A DNA stretch of 64,000 nucleotides, taken from NCBI GenBank assembly GCA_022385805.1, contig MU277720.1, forward strand, positions 2,488 through 66,487. Reading direction: 5' to 3'. A program made the position numbers and the translations under genes. Shown here piece after piece: positions 23,077-33,954 of the stretch (positions are counted from its first letter, which is position 1; each line of letters begins with the position of its first letter). The DNA is from Pilatotrama ljubarskyi. Lineage: Eukaryota > Basidiomycota > Agaricomycetes > Polyporales > Polyporaceae. The notes under the pieces are model-generated. The model was not told where the DNA came from, ran no database searches, and was given only the letters and a program-made list of their open reading frames with translations.

Positions 23077-23755
23077 ATGTCGAACGATGCGCCCTCAGCT
23101 GAGGATAAGGCCAAGTACGACGCGGCGAAGAAGGAGCTGCTCAGTGCGCTCACGAAGAAGAGAGCTCTCGACAAGCAGCTGGTAAGTCACCCCTTCTTAA
23201 GATGCTACATGCCACTCATATGTCCTCGCTCTACTTAGGCCCAGATCGAGGTTCAGATATATAATCTAGAGGGATCCTATTTGACCGAAACCGCGGTTCA
23301 TAGCGGAGGCAACATCATTCATGGATTCGATGGCTACCTCAAGAACCAGCCAAGCGGCAGGCGGAAATACGAGATCAGTGAAGCTGACCGTATCTTTTCC
23401 ACGAGCAGTATGACCTACAAGAAGGTGCGCGATGCATGGCTCCAGTCCGAATCTGTCCACTGAGTTCCTGCAGTCATTGGAACTTTCTGGCGAGGGCGAG
23501 GAGTCGACCGCAACAGGAGATGACCAGTCTAGGATGTCAACACCCGGCCTCACGACCGTGGTTGTTCCTCCAGCACCAAGACCAGAAGTGCTCACTGCAG
23601 CACAGCAGAAGAAGAATCGCGACAGGGAGTACCAGCGAAAGAAGCGAGCGAACGCAGCTGCAAACCGCAAACAAGGGGAGACACCCATTAGCGACGATGA
23701 GAGCGTATCTGGGCGAAAATCCAACAAGAGAGCGCGTATAGCGGAGGACGACTAG
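23077..23755 (+). CDS. EAF6: NuA4 histone acetyltransferase subunit EAF6
   Basis: Small subunit of the NuA4 (and in yeast NuA3) histone acetyltransferase complex; nuclear. ATG at 23077. Exon 1 carries KAKYDAAKKELLSALTKKRA, the coiled-coil start. The next exon has IEVQIYNLEGSYLTET and GGNIIHGFDGYLKN, the family signature, then ISEADRIFSTSS. The last exon is acidic, then basic (RDREYQRKKRANAAANRKQ), and ends at 23753-23755 after a second nuclear-type basic patch. The domain order and length of about 170 residues fit the family. Confidence 0.9.
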
Positions 23756-23915
23756 CTGGTTATGTGGATGTTTCTCGTACGTCTCTTTCAAGATATCCAG
23801 AAACCGGGCTACTGGCTGACACCCCTCGCTAGCTCTGGTCTGTACTTATAATCAGCAGATCTGCTGCCTTCTGTCTTATTATACTGTAGTATATACCCGT
23901 GTACCACCAGCTCTA

Positions 23916-24772
23916 TCATACATCCAAAGTACCGAGGAACTTCTTGATGGCGACTTCATCCATCCCGCCGCCATCCGGATCGACCGCCTCGATACATCGA
24001 GCGACCGCGATTGTTTGCCTGGGCTCTTTGCAGTTGATCCAAACTCGGCCGTTGATGCCTACTGCGGTCTCAAGTGGAAAACGAGCACCAAGCAGTGGGA
24101 AAAGGAAGTGTTTTGGGTCTAGTAGTCTGAACACTGTTCAGAAATCGGCGCAAGTGTAAGGATCGATGCCAACTCACAATCTGCACATCTTCAAGCTGCA
24201 TTGGACCAAGAAGCCTCCTTTCAGCTCACCAAAACCCTCCGCTTTGCGCGTTTGGGCGTCGAAGCACTCGAGCTCGGGCTCCATGTCTTTGTGCGCTAGT
24301 GACACCCGGGCGTAAAGCAACGACCCAACCTGACCGCAAGGCTCACTGTCAGCGATATACCGGGCTATCTGAGACGTCCAGCGCACCTTGAGATTTGGTC
24401 GATTTCGCTTGGTAGCGCCCTCGAATGCGAGACCGTCCAGCGAGGCTGTATGCGCGGAGCCGATGTCCACTCTCCAGCTCTCACCACTACGGGCAACGAC
24501 GACTCCTATGACCGACTCTTGGGGAGCAGGTACATACTGCCTTGTATCCTTTGAGTACAGTTCCGTGCAAGCTTCGAGCATGGGGCACTCACCCGGCGAG
24601 AGTTCCCTTCTATCCACCACTTGTTACGATTGGCGGAATGCTTCACTTCGCCCGCTTTTGTTGAGACGGCCGCCGACTGGCCGCTCGCTAATGGGAGATG
24701 AAGGAGGCCCGGCCCTAATTTGAGGTTCACATGTTGAGCAGGAACCTGCTCTCCAGGGAGGACGAGGGACAT
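23916..24772 (-). CDS. RRP40: Exosome complex component RRP40
   Basis: S1/KH cap subunit of the RNA exosome, which degrades and trims RNA 3' ends in nucleus and cytoplasm. Reverse-strand ATG at 24772 begins MSLVLPGEQVP. The S1-like part includes YVPAPQESVIGVVVARSGES and the block around DGLAFEGATKRNRPNLK. A further exon has GSLLYARVSLAHKDMEPELE. The KH part has HFLFPLLGARFPLETAVGIN, including the GxNG signature (G-I-N-G), and IAVARCIEAVDPDGGG. The stop is at 23916-23918. Introns are about 50 bases. Head to head with VPS37, with 128 bases between start codons. Confidence 0.9.
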
Positions 24773-24900
24773 GATGAAAGTTGAGAGTGAAGGGAGAGTG
24801 CAGGCATCACCGGCGCGCCTCGCATCTTGATCTGCTACCACCATCGTCCTCTACCTCCTGGACTGTGGTCGGCTCGCCTCTGGAATACACGCCTTTGCTC

Positions 24901-25645
24901 ATGATGGATCGCCCTGGACAGAATGTTGTGCACACAAGGCTAACGGCTGATTTCCCGGAACTCGCGCATCTATCGTGAGGCTTCACCGACCGCATGGACT
25001 TCGTGCCTCTTGGTGACACCCTCTGCTTGCAGACGAGAGGACCTCGAGGATCTGCTGGTGGACCAGGCATATTTCCAGGCGATATTCCACTCGTTGCCCC
25101 AAGTGAAGCAGCTATATCAGGGTCAAGCAGACCTGGGCGCCGCGAATGAGACTATCGCGAGTAGGTCTCGAGCCGTCCACGTTCTGTCCCAATGCAATTC
25201 ACAGCACAGAGAACAACCTGGCATATCAGGACGACCTATATAGACTAAGGAGCGAAACTCAGGAGGCGTTTGACAGAGCCAAGAGTCTTGAGGCTCGGTG
25301 GAAGGACATCGAGAAGGAGCAGCGCGAGGTTTACCAGGTCCGTCTTCGGCTCACTTGTAAGATGCTAGAGCTCATCGTCCTCTGTAATCACGCATATAGC
25401 GATTCGATCCTCAGTTCCTGCTCATGCGACTGAGGCACGCCACGATCGCGCAGGACGACTTGTCCGAGGCGCGAGCGAACGCGTTCGTGCAAGGATCTGC
25501 GTCGGCCCCAGACCCCGTGGGGCTGACAGGAAAGGATATCGACGACTCCGTAAAGGAGTTCCGCGAGCTCAGGAAGACGTATCACAAGCGGGTGATGTGG
25601 TCGGAGAGGTGGGCAGCCGGCGACGTTGCCTGGCGCGACGATTGA
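24901..25645 (+). CDS. VPS37: ESCRT-I subunit VPS37 (Mod_r domain)
   Basis: Component of ESCRT-I, which sorts ubiquitinated cargo into multivesicular endosomes. The first ATG in frame is 24901 (24904 is the next codon). Exon 1 ends FPELAHLS and splices in frame to REDLEDLLVDQAYFQAIFHS, the Mod_r signature. The next exon has YRLRSETQEAFDRAKSLE, a coiled coil. The last has DPQFLLMRLRHATIAQDDLS and KTYHKRVMWSERWAAGDVAW before the stop at 25643-25645. About 190 residues, as expected for a fungal VPS37. Confidence 0.9.
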
Positions 25646-25810
25646 ATGGGGTCGGGAGATGCATGCGCTTAGACGACTTCGTATTTCGGACACTCTTCTT
25701 CTGGATACTCGCTTACTCATCTGTGTAGCATACAGACCTCACTATGTATCGTACCCCACGGGGATATTAGTTCTCACCTCTCAGACGTGGTACTCCTCGA
25801 GCCATGTATC

Positions 25811-26155
25811 TCAGGCACCGTCTACTTCCTCGACAACGATGCCGAGTCTGTTGTGAACGTCTTCCGGTGCCAGAGGTTCGAGTGGTTCCGGCTCAACGCT
25901 ATCAATCAATTGGTGGAGGCTATTCTTCGGGATATCCTCATGTCCCAGCTCCGCCTGACCCCTTCCGGAAGAGCTCTGCAACAACCTCGCTTCCGGGAGT
26001 CCTGCTAAACGCTCTTCGCTTTTCTCCGTCACTCCCTCAACAGCGGTGCCGACATTGGTTGTCTTATAGTAGAGCGGCATGCCAAACCTTGGTGCCTGGA
26101 CCAGGGCCCATTCATGCCGGATATTTGCTGACAAGGTATGTCCACGAGACGTCAT
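25811..26155 (-). CDS. Possible small uncharacterised protein
   Basis: A reverse-strand frame of 114 residues from ATG 26155 reads as a plausible protein (for example APRFGMPLYYKTTNVGTAVE, then an acidic C-terminus rich in Glu-Pro) without low complexity. No family is recognised. It fills the gap between VPS37 and the first AA9 gene and lies opposite the AA9 promoter. It could equally be a chance frame. Confidence 0.3.
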   Translation of the reverse strand: MTSRGHTLSANIRHEWALVQAPRFGMPLYYKTTNVGTAVEGVTEKSEERLAGLPEARLLQSSSGRGQAELGHEDIPKNSLHQLIDSVEPEPLEPLAPEDVHNRLGIVVEEVDGA

Positions 26156-26203
26156 CTCGGCAATCCTCTCGCTGCATGTATGGATTACAGGAGACTCTGC
26201 GGA

Positions 26204-26210
26204 TATAAAA
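26204..26210 (+). promoter_or_regulatory. TATA box of AA9-CBM1 gene
   Basis: TATAAAA about 70 bases before the ATG at 26279; consistent with an inducible secreted enzyme gene. Confidence 0.5.
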
Positions 26211-26278
26211 GCTCGGAGGTCGCGCTACCTCGCCTGTAGCGAAGTCCGCCGTCGAACCGCTTGAACTCGTGGGGCATC

Positions 26279-27928
26279 ATGAAGACCTTTGCTTCTCTGT
26301 TCGCCATCTCTGCGTTCGCGAGCCCTGCATTCGCGCATACCATCTTCCAGGTGAGTTACTCCGCATGTCATTGGGTCCCCCGAGATCACTGACGCTGACA
26401 TTGCCTCCCTGCAAGGAACTATACGTGAATGGTGTGGACCAAGGCCATCTGACCGGAATCCGTGTCCCAGACTACGACGGGGTACGCGGATGACAACCTC
26501 AAAAGTACAGCTTTCGATCACTCATGCGATTCCTTTCGTAGCCTATCACGGATGTGACGTCCAACGATATCATCTGCAATGGTGGCATCAACCCATACCA
26601 CCAACCCATCTCGAAGGCAATTATCAACGTGCCCGCTGGGTCTCCCGTCACGGCTGAGTGGCATCACAGTAGGAGTTCTCAAGTTCGATAGGTTGCTGCT
26701 GGACTAACGCACTTCCGTAGCTCTTGCAGGGGCCGATCCGAGCGACTCCGCTGACCCCGTTGACCCTAGCCACAAGGGTAAGCCTGATGGTCTATACGTC
26801 CGAGCCTGAAGAGGTACTCACACGGATCGTTCTTATAGGACCCGTGATGGCTTACCTGTTCGTTCTTCTGTACCGGACTACCGGGTGCATCCCGTACTGA
26901 CAAGAGCTACAGCGCGAAGGTCAACAATGCTACTGACCTCACCGTAACCGGACTACAGTGGTTCAAGGTTTGTACTGTTGACTGCACTTCGGAGGATTCG
27001 TGGACTGACGCAGCATGCCGAAGATCTGGGAAGATGGCATGGACAGCAACCAAGTGTGGGGTGTCGACCGCATGATCGCGAACAAAGGCAAGGTCACCTT
27101 CACTATCCCGAGCTGTATCGAGGCCGGCCAGTACCTGCTCCGTGTGGAAATGATCGGTGAGTCGGACTCACGAGCTAAGTTGCGATGCATCTTTCTCAGG
27201 TTTCCACAGCTCTCCACGGTGCTTCGAACTACCCCGGCGCCCAGTTTTACGTGAGTAGCACGTCCTCAAACACGACGGTCACGCTGTACTAAGCGTCATA
27301 CGCATGCAGATGGAATGTGCTCAGCTCCAGATCACCGGTGGTGGAAGTACGAAGCCCGCCACTGTGAGCTTCCCTGGCGCGTACAAGGGTGAGTCGTCGC
27401 ACTCCATGAAAGACACTGGCGCAGGCCGTCTGACCCCCAAGCATAGGTACCGACCCCGGCATCAAGATCAACATCTACCAGAAGTTGTCTTCCTACACAG
27501 TTCCCGGTAAGAGACATTTCACGCTCAGTAGTTTAGAGCATTTGTCCTCAATCGCTTTCGCACCAGGCCCCGCGGTCTTTTCGTGCAACGGCCAATCCGC
27601 GCCTGCCCCATCGAGCACTGCAGTCATCCCACCTGCTCAGCCCACGTCTCCAGTTTCCACTCCCGCGTCGAGCCCAGCATCAACTCCTACTAGCGTTTCT
27701 GGGACCGTCGCGCACTTCGGGCAGTGCGGAGGTGTAGGGTAGGTGCTCACAAACACTAGCGGCTGGCTCAGACTTGACACGCCTGCGCGGGAACAGCTAC
27801 ACCGGCCCTACCGCTTGCGAGTCACCCTTCACGTGTGTGGTTTCCAACCAATATGTGAGTTACTCGTACATCGATCCCAGTCCATCACACTGATATTGCT
27901 GCGTCTTCAGTACAGCCAGTGTCTGTAA
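26279..27928 (+). CDS. AA9 lytic polysaccharide monooxygenase with C-terminal CBM1
   Basis: Secreted copper enzyme that cleaves cellulose or hemicellulose oxidatively. A signal peptide ([19 protein letters not shown]) leaves His as residue 1 of the mature protein (HTIFQ), the first ligand of the histidine brace. The second His is in AEWHH, and the axial Tyr is in GAQFY before [12 protein letters not shown]. Other landmarks are [22 protein letters not shown] and FPGAYKG. About ten small exons include a 19-base one at 26839-26857 followed by an uncommon donor, GTTCGT. A Pro/Ser/Thr linker leads to a CBM1 split by two introns: HFGQCGGVG, then [19 protein letters not shown], then YSQCL, with the stop at 27926-27928. 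Looks fully functional. Confidence 0.88.
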
Positions 27929-28499
27929 TTGTGTGGCGGCCGAGCAGTTGGGAGGGACTCGCGTTGGAGTTAGGTGTCTTTCTTGTACTGCTCTGCGATT
28001 CTCCTGTTGTATTTCGATCTATTTCTACCTCAGATGACCTCATGAATCCGTGTGTGATTATCTCAATGCCACAGTGTCCCCTATATCCTCGGACCACCGC
28101 GCAAGAATCTCGCACTGAGAACCCGCAAAAGCTGCCCTCTCGTCAGAGCTGCTATACAGGGTTACTTCTCGGACTCGTGCAGGAACCTCGGAGTGCGTCG
28201 CGGCGCGTAAACTTCCGCTCAAGAGGCTCGCGGAGTACCATCCGATGAGAGCCCGGCCTCCTGAATAGGAAACCCCCACCAAAACCTCGGTCCATCATAT
28301 GACGAGAAGAGCTGGCATCTGTCCTCCAGTCCGCGCTCGTCGCATGCACGTCTGTACCGGTCATTGTACCGGTGCATAGGCAGCTGTCCGTGACGATACG
28401 TCCGAGAGTTGGGATGGTTACAGGACCCTATATAAGACCCGGATCCATGGCCATGGGCATTCACTGCGTCTACAGCTGCCTGCGGATACAGACCCACAA
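27929..28499. other. Spacer between the two AA9 genes
   Basis: About 570 bases holding the terminator of the first AA9 gene and the promoter of the second. A TATATAA box is at 28429-28435, about 65 bases before the ATG at 28500. No other gene seen. Confidence 0.5.
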
Positions 28500-29760
28500 A
28501 TGAAGGCACCGTTCTTGTCCCTTGCTTCCCTTGTCTTGGCTGCTAGCTCGGCTAGTGCCAGGACTGTGTTCTCGGTGAGCCGTGTTGCTGTGCGGTACAC
28601 TCGTTGACCAGTATTCACCGGGCTGCCCAGGCGATCGCTGTTAACGGTGTCGAACAAGGGCATGGCGTCGCTGTGCGCGTCCCGTCCACCAACAACGTAC
28701 GTAACTCAATCTCCTGCGTACTTGCTTGACTATAGTCAATATGCTGACCTGTGCATTCGTACAGCCTGTCAAGGACCTCACCTCGAACGACATCATCTGC
28801 AACACGAACTTCATCCAGCCGGTCTCCAGTGCTGTAGCTTCCGTACAGGCGGGAGGTGTCGTCTCGGCGGAGTTCCACCACACACCCGCTGGTTACGTCG
28901 GTCCCGACCCCTCCGACCCGCTTGACCCGACCAACAAGGGTGCGCTGAGTTACCATACGCACTGACCATCAGCACGTACTGATTAGTCTCCCGCTCGCCA
29001 GGTCCTGTCATTGCTTACCTGTGAGTCTATAGGACCACGGATGTAGGACCCGCTCCTCACTGCTTAACACAGTGCGTCGGTGCCTGATGCCACCCAGTCC
29101 GACGTGACGAGTCTGCAATGGTTCAAGGTTTGTTCAACCCTCAATTGCACGCCTTTATCTTGACCCGTGCATGATCATCCAGATCTGGGAGGACGGTCTG
29201 AACCCGCAATCGCACCAGTGGGGCTCTGACCACCTATTCAACAACGGTGGGTTCGCCAACGTCACCATCCCGTCTTGCATCAAAGCTGGACAGTACCTCC
29301 TCCGCGTGGAGTCAGTCTGTGAGATTTTCGTGTCACGTCTTGAATGCCCGCGTGCAGCTTCCATTGACGGATCCTATGCCGCAGCGCTCTCCTCGGCGAC
29401 CTCGTACCCTGGTGCTCAGTTCTTTGTAAGCTCTCTTTTTTGTCTTTGTGCAGCGTAAGGAAGATTCATGACCGCCATCCGTATCAGTTGAGCTGCGCTC
29501 AGCTCGAAGTCACCGGAGGCGGCAATGCAACCCCCAAGACTGTCAGCTTCCCAGGAGCCTACACCCGTGAGCAAACGCCTTCGTCCCAAGAGAGATTGGT
29601 CTCATAATTTTGTAGCCACCACTCCTGGAATTACTGCTAACATCTACACGGACTCGACCTACACCGTCCCGGGTAAGTCGCAGTCGAGTCTGAAGTCTTG
29701 CCTGGCGTTCTAACGCTGACTGGGTATGCCACTCTAGGACCTGCGGTCTTCCAGTGCTGA
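28500..29760 (+). CDS. Arg-AA9: LPMO-like protein with N-terminal Arg instead of His
   Basis: Paralogue of the preceding AA9 gene with the same exon plan, including a 19-base exon (29002-29020). A signal peptide ([20 protein letters not shown]) is predicted to leave Arg as residue 1 (RTVFS), so the histidine brace is incomplete. The second His is kept (AEFHH). The axial Tyr position reads Phe (GAQFF, then [12 protein letters not shown]). The fold signatures remain: [40 protein letters not shown]. It ends at PAVFQC with the stop at 29758-29760 and has no linker or CBM1. AA9 proteins with Arg in this place are known from Lentinus similis and lack the classical activity. Probably a secreted, non-oxidative binding protein. 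Confidence 0.83.
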
Positions 29761-30054
29761 GAGAGTTCGATGTATGCCACCTGGATATGCGTTTATGTGT
29801 TTTGATAGGCAAAAGAGTGAACGACTGTCCAGAATGCATGCCAGTCTTGTATCCGCAATCGTTCTTGAATACTTTCCAAACCGGGAATGCATACGTACCA
29901 GCGCGCCTATGACGCAGGCGGCGGAACCGGTAGCGTGCGTTGGTGCCGTCCCCCAACGTTCACTGAACGCTCCTCCAACTCTACCTCGCTACGAGGTCCC
30001 TTGTCCGCTTCATACCATGAACTAACTGAATGCACGCGTAACTCTGTTGAAAAC

Positions 30055-32361
30055 ATGTCGACGTTCGTCTCGCACATCGTATCCGACCTCTCATCGAAGG
30101 CGCTCCCCGCGAACGCGCCCACCCCACCTGCGCAAAACGAGGCTGCATTCCAAACCGCGTCCACCCAATCTAAAGAGGACCTCCGCGCGTTCTTCGTCAA
30201 ACTCGACCAGTCGACGTCCGCAGACTCGCTCCGGGAATGCGTCGACGCGCTGCAGACGCTCGAGCACCACGACCGGCTGCTGTCGGCGGAGGCGGCGGAC
30301 GAGGAGGAGCAGACGCTGAGGCGCGCTATTTTGGGCCGGCTCGCGCTCGGACTGTATGCGCAGGCGTTGACCACGTATTTGGAGGAGGCAAGCGAGGCGG
30401 AGACGGAGCTGGAGTGGTGGAGCGACGTTGGGCGGTCGAGACGCTACGCTGCGTACTACCTCCTCCAGAGTGCGTTCAGTGGACTGTGATAGCCCTGGTT
30501 TCTAACGTGAATGAACAGCGCTGCCACTGCGCGCGGTGAACGTGTCGAAAACCGTACTGGCGACGCTCAGGTCGCGTAACATCCCGTTCCACCTCTCGGT
30601 GCTGAAGCCATCTTCCCTCCAACGGCTCTTCCCTTCGAGCGGCACGCTCCGTCCCAATGCGCTCACCCTCGCCCTCTTCCCTCACCTGTACAATCAGCCC
30701 TACAGCATCGCGCTAACCTCCGCACACCGCCCTCGCAAGTTCGCGCTCACATCTCCTACACAGACTGTCACCTCTGCGTACGACGCGTTCCTCGACACCT
30801 TCTCTGGGGTGGCGCGCGTATTCGGTACGGTAGCGACACTGCCCGTCGAACTCGCGCGCGGCGAATGTAAGTACAAGCAGAAGGAATTAGAGCGCATCCG
30901 CGACGAGCGCGCGGAGGTGCTCGGCGTTCTCGCTGAGCTTCGCGACAAGCTCGCGGCAACTCTCGAAGAACGCGATAATGACCGCGCCGTGGCCGGGCTT
31001 GCGGAGTTCACGGCGTTTTTGCAGAGCATAGTCGATGGAGACGATGTCGTACCGCTCGCGGAGGGGGAACGCGTCCCCGTGGGGCGTGTCGTCGAGTCCC
31101 TGTCCGTGTTGGCCAATCTGACGCTGCCATCGCACGCGTCCCTGCACAGCGCGGAGCTCAAGTCTGGACAGCTGCGCAGGCCGTCGCGGCTGACGCTCCT
31201 GTGGCCGCGCATAGTGTTCTTGCCGCCGCTCGCGCTATATGCTATCCGCACGGCGTACGCGTCGCGCGCTTCGTTAGAGGAGCTGGCGAAGGAGGCGGTC
31301 GAGACGATCAAGAGTTTCTGGGAGAGTTGGATCCTGGAGCCTCTGCGCGGGATCATCAAGACTGTGCGGGCAGGCCACGACGACGGAGTCATAGTGACCA
31401 GGGAGAGCGTCCGCGCAGACCTCGACGTACGTCCCCTCCCTCTCCACTGTGCTCTTCCCAGAATCGTCCGCTGACAATGCGAACGTGAACCCTCTTGATA
31501 GTCCCTGGAACGGATGACGCTGGCGCTCGCGCAGGAGAAGCTGCACTACGGCACACCGGAGCTCGAGGCACTCTCGCGGCAGGTGCAGATGGGGGACCTG
31601 ACCGCGGTGATGCAGATCTACGAGGAGGACATCAAGAGCCCGCTCCGGTCTGCGTTGCAGGGGACGCTCCTGCGGTCGCTCTTCATCCAGGTGCAGAAGG
31701 CCAAGGTCCGTTCTCCTCCCACTTATCTTCGCAGTCCGCGCTGGTTTGGGCGCATCTTGGCGATGATGGCGCTGACCGGCTTCGCAGGTGGACATCAACC
31801 AGGCACTATCGGGCATCGATAAGCTGCTCAAGTCGCAGGAGCTGACGTTCGCGTTTGTCGGCGTCGCGCCTGCGCTCGCGGTCGTGTACGCGTTTGTCGG
31901 ATACCTCCGCAATCTGTGGAGCGGCGGACGTGGCCGCGGACGCTATGGCGGAGAGGTGAAGCGTAGCAGTGTATGGTTGACTGTCAGGTTCGTCCTTGTC
32001 TCGCCTGCTTGTGGCCAGCTGGACGTGAGCCTGATGGAGTTTGTGCCGCAGGCGCATCGAGCGCCTCCTGGTCGCCCAGCCCGACTCCCATCATCACCGC
32101 GCGCACTCAGCAACTTCGAGCAACAGACCCCCCACCGCCGTCTCGCCCCTGACCTCTGGGCTGTTGCTGCTGTCCGTAACACATCTGCGGAAATACGCAC
32201 AGACGAGCCTTCCCGCGAACTCGCGTCTGCGGGAGGGGTTCCTGGAAGACGTGGCGGATCTTGAGGACCCGAATCTGGGACGGGCGGATAAGCTGCGCGT
32301 GGTGGACAGGATGTGGCGGTCGTGGGGAGATGTGCTTGGATGGAGCCGGGTCGCTGCCTGA
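30055..32361 (+). CDS. NCA2: NCA2, nuclear control of ATPase protein 2
   Basis: Mitochondrial membrane protein needed in yeast for proper expression of the ATP6/ATP8 transcript. ATG at 30055. Exon 1 is an acidic helical N-terminus ending RRYAAYYLLQ. A long exon (30535-31430) holds the conserved NCA2 domain with hydrophobic segment LLWPRIVFLPPLALYAIRTA and SFWESWILEPLRGIIKTVR. The next exons read ALAQEKLHYGTPELEALSRQ and YEEDIKSPLRSALQGTLLRS. Then ALSGIDKLLKSQELTFAFVG leads into a second membrane segment. The last exon has TSGLLLLSVTHLRKYA and DKLRVVDRMWRSWGDVLGW. The stop is at 32359-32361. Confidence 0.88.
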
Positions 32362-33954
32362 GAGGGTGGCCAAGCGTTCGCTGCTCGTACGACTGATTCT
32401 GGACCATCGCGTAACGGACGACTAGAGGCTATACAGTAGCTTACGTAGCATGAAATGGCAGGAAATCTGTGCCTTCATCTCGCGCATGTCCGACGCTGAG
32501 ATGATGAGCAATAGGCGTTAATGCGGGAAGGAAGCGCCGAGGACTGTGGTAGCGCTTCATCTCTTGCCTATTGCGGGAGAGTGCGCATCAGTGACGGCGG
32601 TCAGTAGCCTCGAGGTGGCGGCCTGATCTGGCGGCGTGCTGCCCAAATGTGGTCGTGTGCGCCTTCTCGCCGAGACCGTGTGCTCCTCTTCGACGGAACT
32701 CGGACCTTCGGGCCTCGGTGTTCATTGAGTCTGTTTGCTTGGCTGCGGTTGACGTGAAGGGTGCTACGGCAACGGCGACTTGGGGAACGCTCGCGGTTCC
32801 TCCGTCGCCTTTTCTGGACGTCTGGCTGGTCCGCCCGAGGGAAGAATCGACAATGCTTGCTTCAGCTGACCGCCTTTCCTCGACGTCCGTGTGCGTCTCT
32901 GGGCGAGCTTGACACACCGGCGACACATACGTTCGGAACGTCGGGCGGACGACCCGGACGTGTGCGCGTTTGCCGTTCTGGGGCGTCCCCCCGTTGCGCC
33001 TTCTTTCCTGTCCGCGCTCCCACACTACAGTGACAGAGTGGTGCGTAGCCAGAGGTGGGACAGCCCAGCTGCTGTGTTTGTCGTACGCCGATGGGGGTGC
33101 GGTGGGAAGATGGTGGTGCCGAGGGGGCTGCGGGAGCGTGCTGGGTGCCACGATCAGCTCGCTGGAGGACGAGGGACGCGGATTTGGGCCCCGCGGCGGT
33201 GGGAGAAGGGGTGCGAGAAGCAGGCCATGTGAGTCTGCCCCGCACTTCCCCAGCCCTTCGCACCCTTCTCGTCTGTCCGCCCGACCCTGCTGACGCACAC
33301 GCGCCAATCAACGCACTCGTCCCCTTCGCAGATGCAGATGAACTCAAATAGCACTCGGGGCAGCGGACGGGCCTCTCGCGACTCTCCCAGTTCGTCCCTT
33401 TCGCCACACTCCTCCCCTCTCCCCCTTCCAGCGTTCTGCTGCGCCAGTGCGCCGCAGTGCCTGACCAGAGCAGTGCATAGCCAACGCCCCGAGCAGCGCA
33501 GCTTGTCTATCTCGGCGAGCTCGCCATCCCGCCCTCATCGTCTGTCGTATCTCAGAGGTTCTACCAGTCTCTGACCGAGAGGGTACAAGTAAAACACCCG
33601 GAGTTAGCGCATACGCAACTTCCAAATATACCAACGTTCGTCGGAAAGCCGGACGTGCTTAGGTGAGTCTGTCTCATCGGCACCGCTATCCTGATTACGC
33701 ATATACCGACCCGCTCTGCCGCAGCGCCGCCCCCGCACACACACGCCATACGGCCTGTTTAGTCACTCTCGTACGCTGTACCTACCTCTACCACTATAAG
33801 TCGACGCGTTCGAGCAGTCGCGTGCCCTCCTCCCCACTGTCCGCTGTAAATCCCACACCCGGCTCGAGCTGCAGCGCCAAGAAGCGATAACCGCTCTGCT
33901 ACCCCGCGCTTCCATATTCCGTATTCCAGAACCGCGAAAATCCCCAAGATAAAC
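32362..33954. other. Long GC-rich intergenic stretch
   Basis: About 1.6 kb. Long overlapping frames on both strands (about 32590-33410) show no domain and are of the kind expected from high GC content. The last 600 bases before 33955 are pyrimidine-rich on the + strand and probably hold promoter and 5' leader of the next gene. Confidence 0.5.

Noticed and set aside
25804..26208. + strand 134-residue frame between VPS37 and AA9
   Set aside because: No domain and it begins inside the VPS37 3' region; the reverse frame reads more like a protein, though that too is uncertain.
28500..29760. Arg-AA9 as a simple pseudogene
   Set aside because: All exons are open, splice sites are canonical, the signal peptide and TATA box are present, and fold residues are conserved; loss of His1 is known in a separate Arg-AA9 group.
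32588..33407. Long frames on both strands in the 32.6-33.4 kb region
   Set aside because: No domain, no splice-consistent gene model, and both strands equally open; attributed to GC content.
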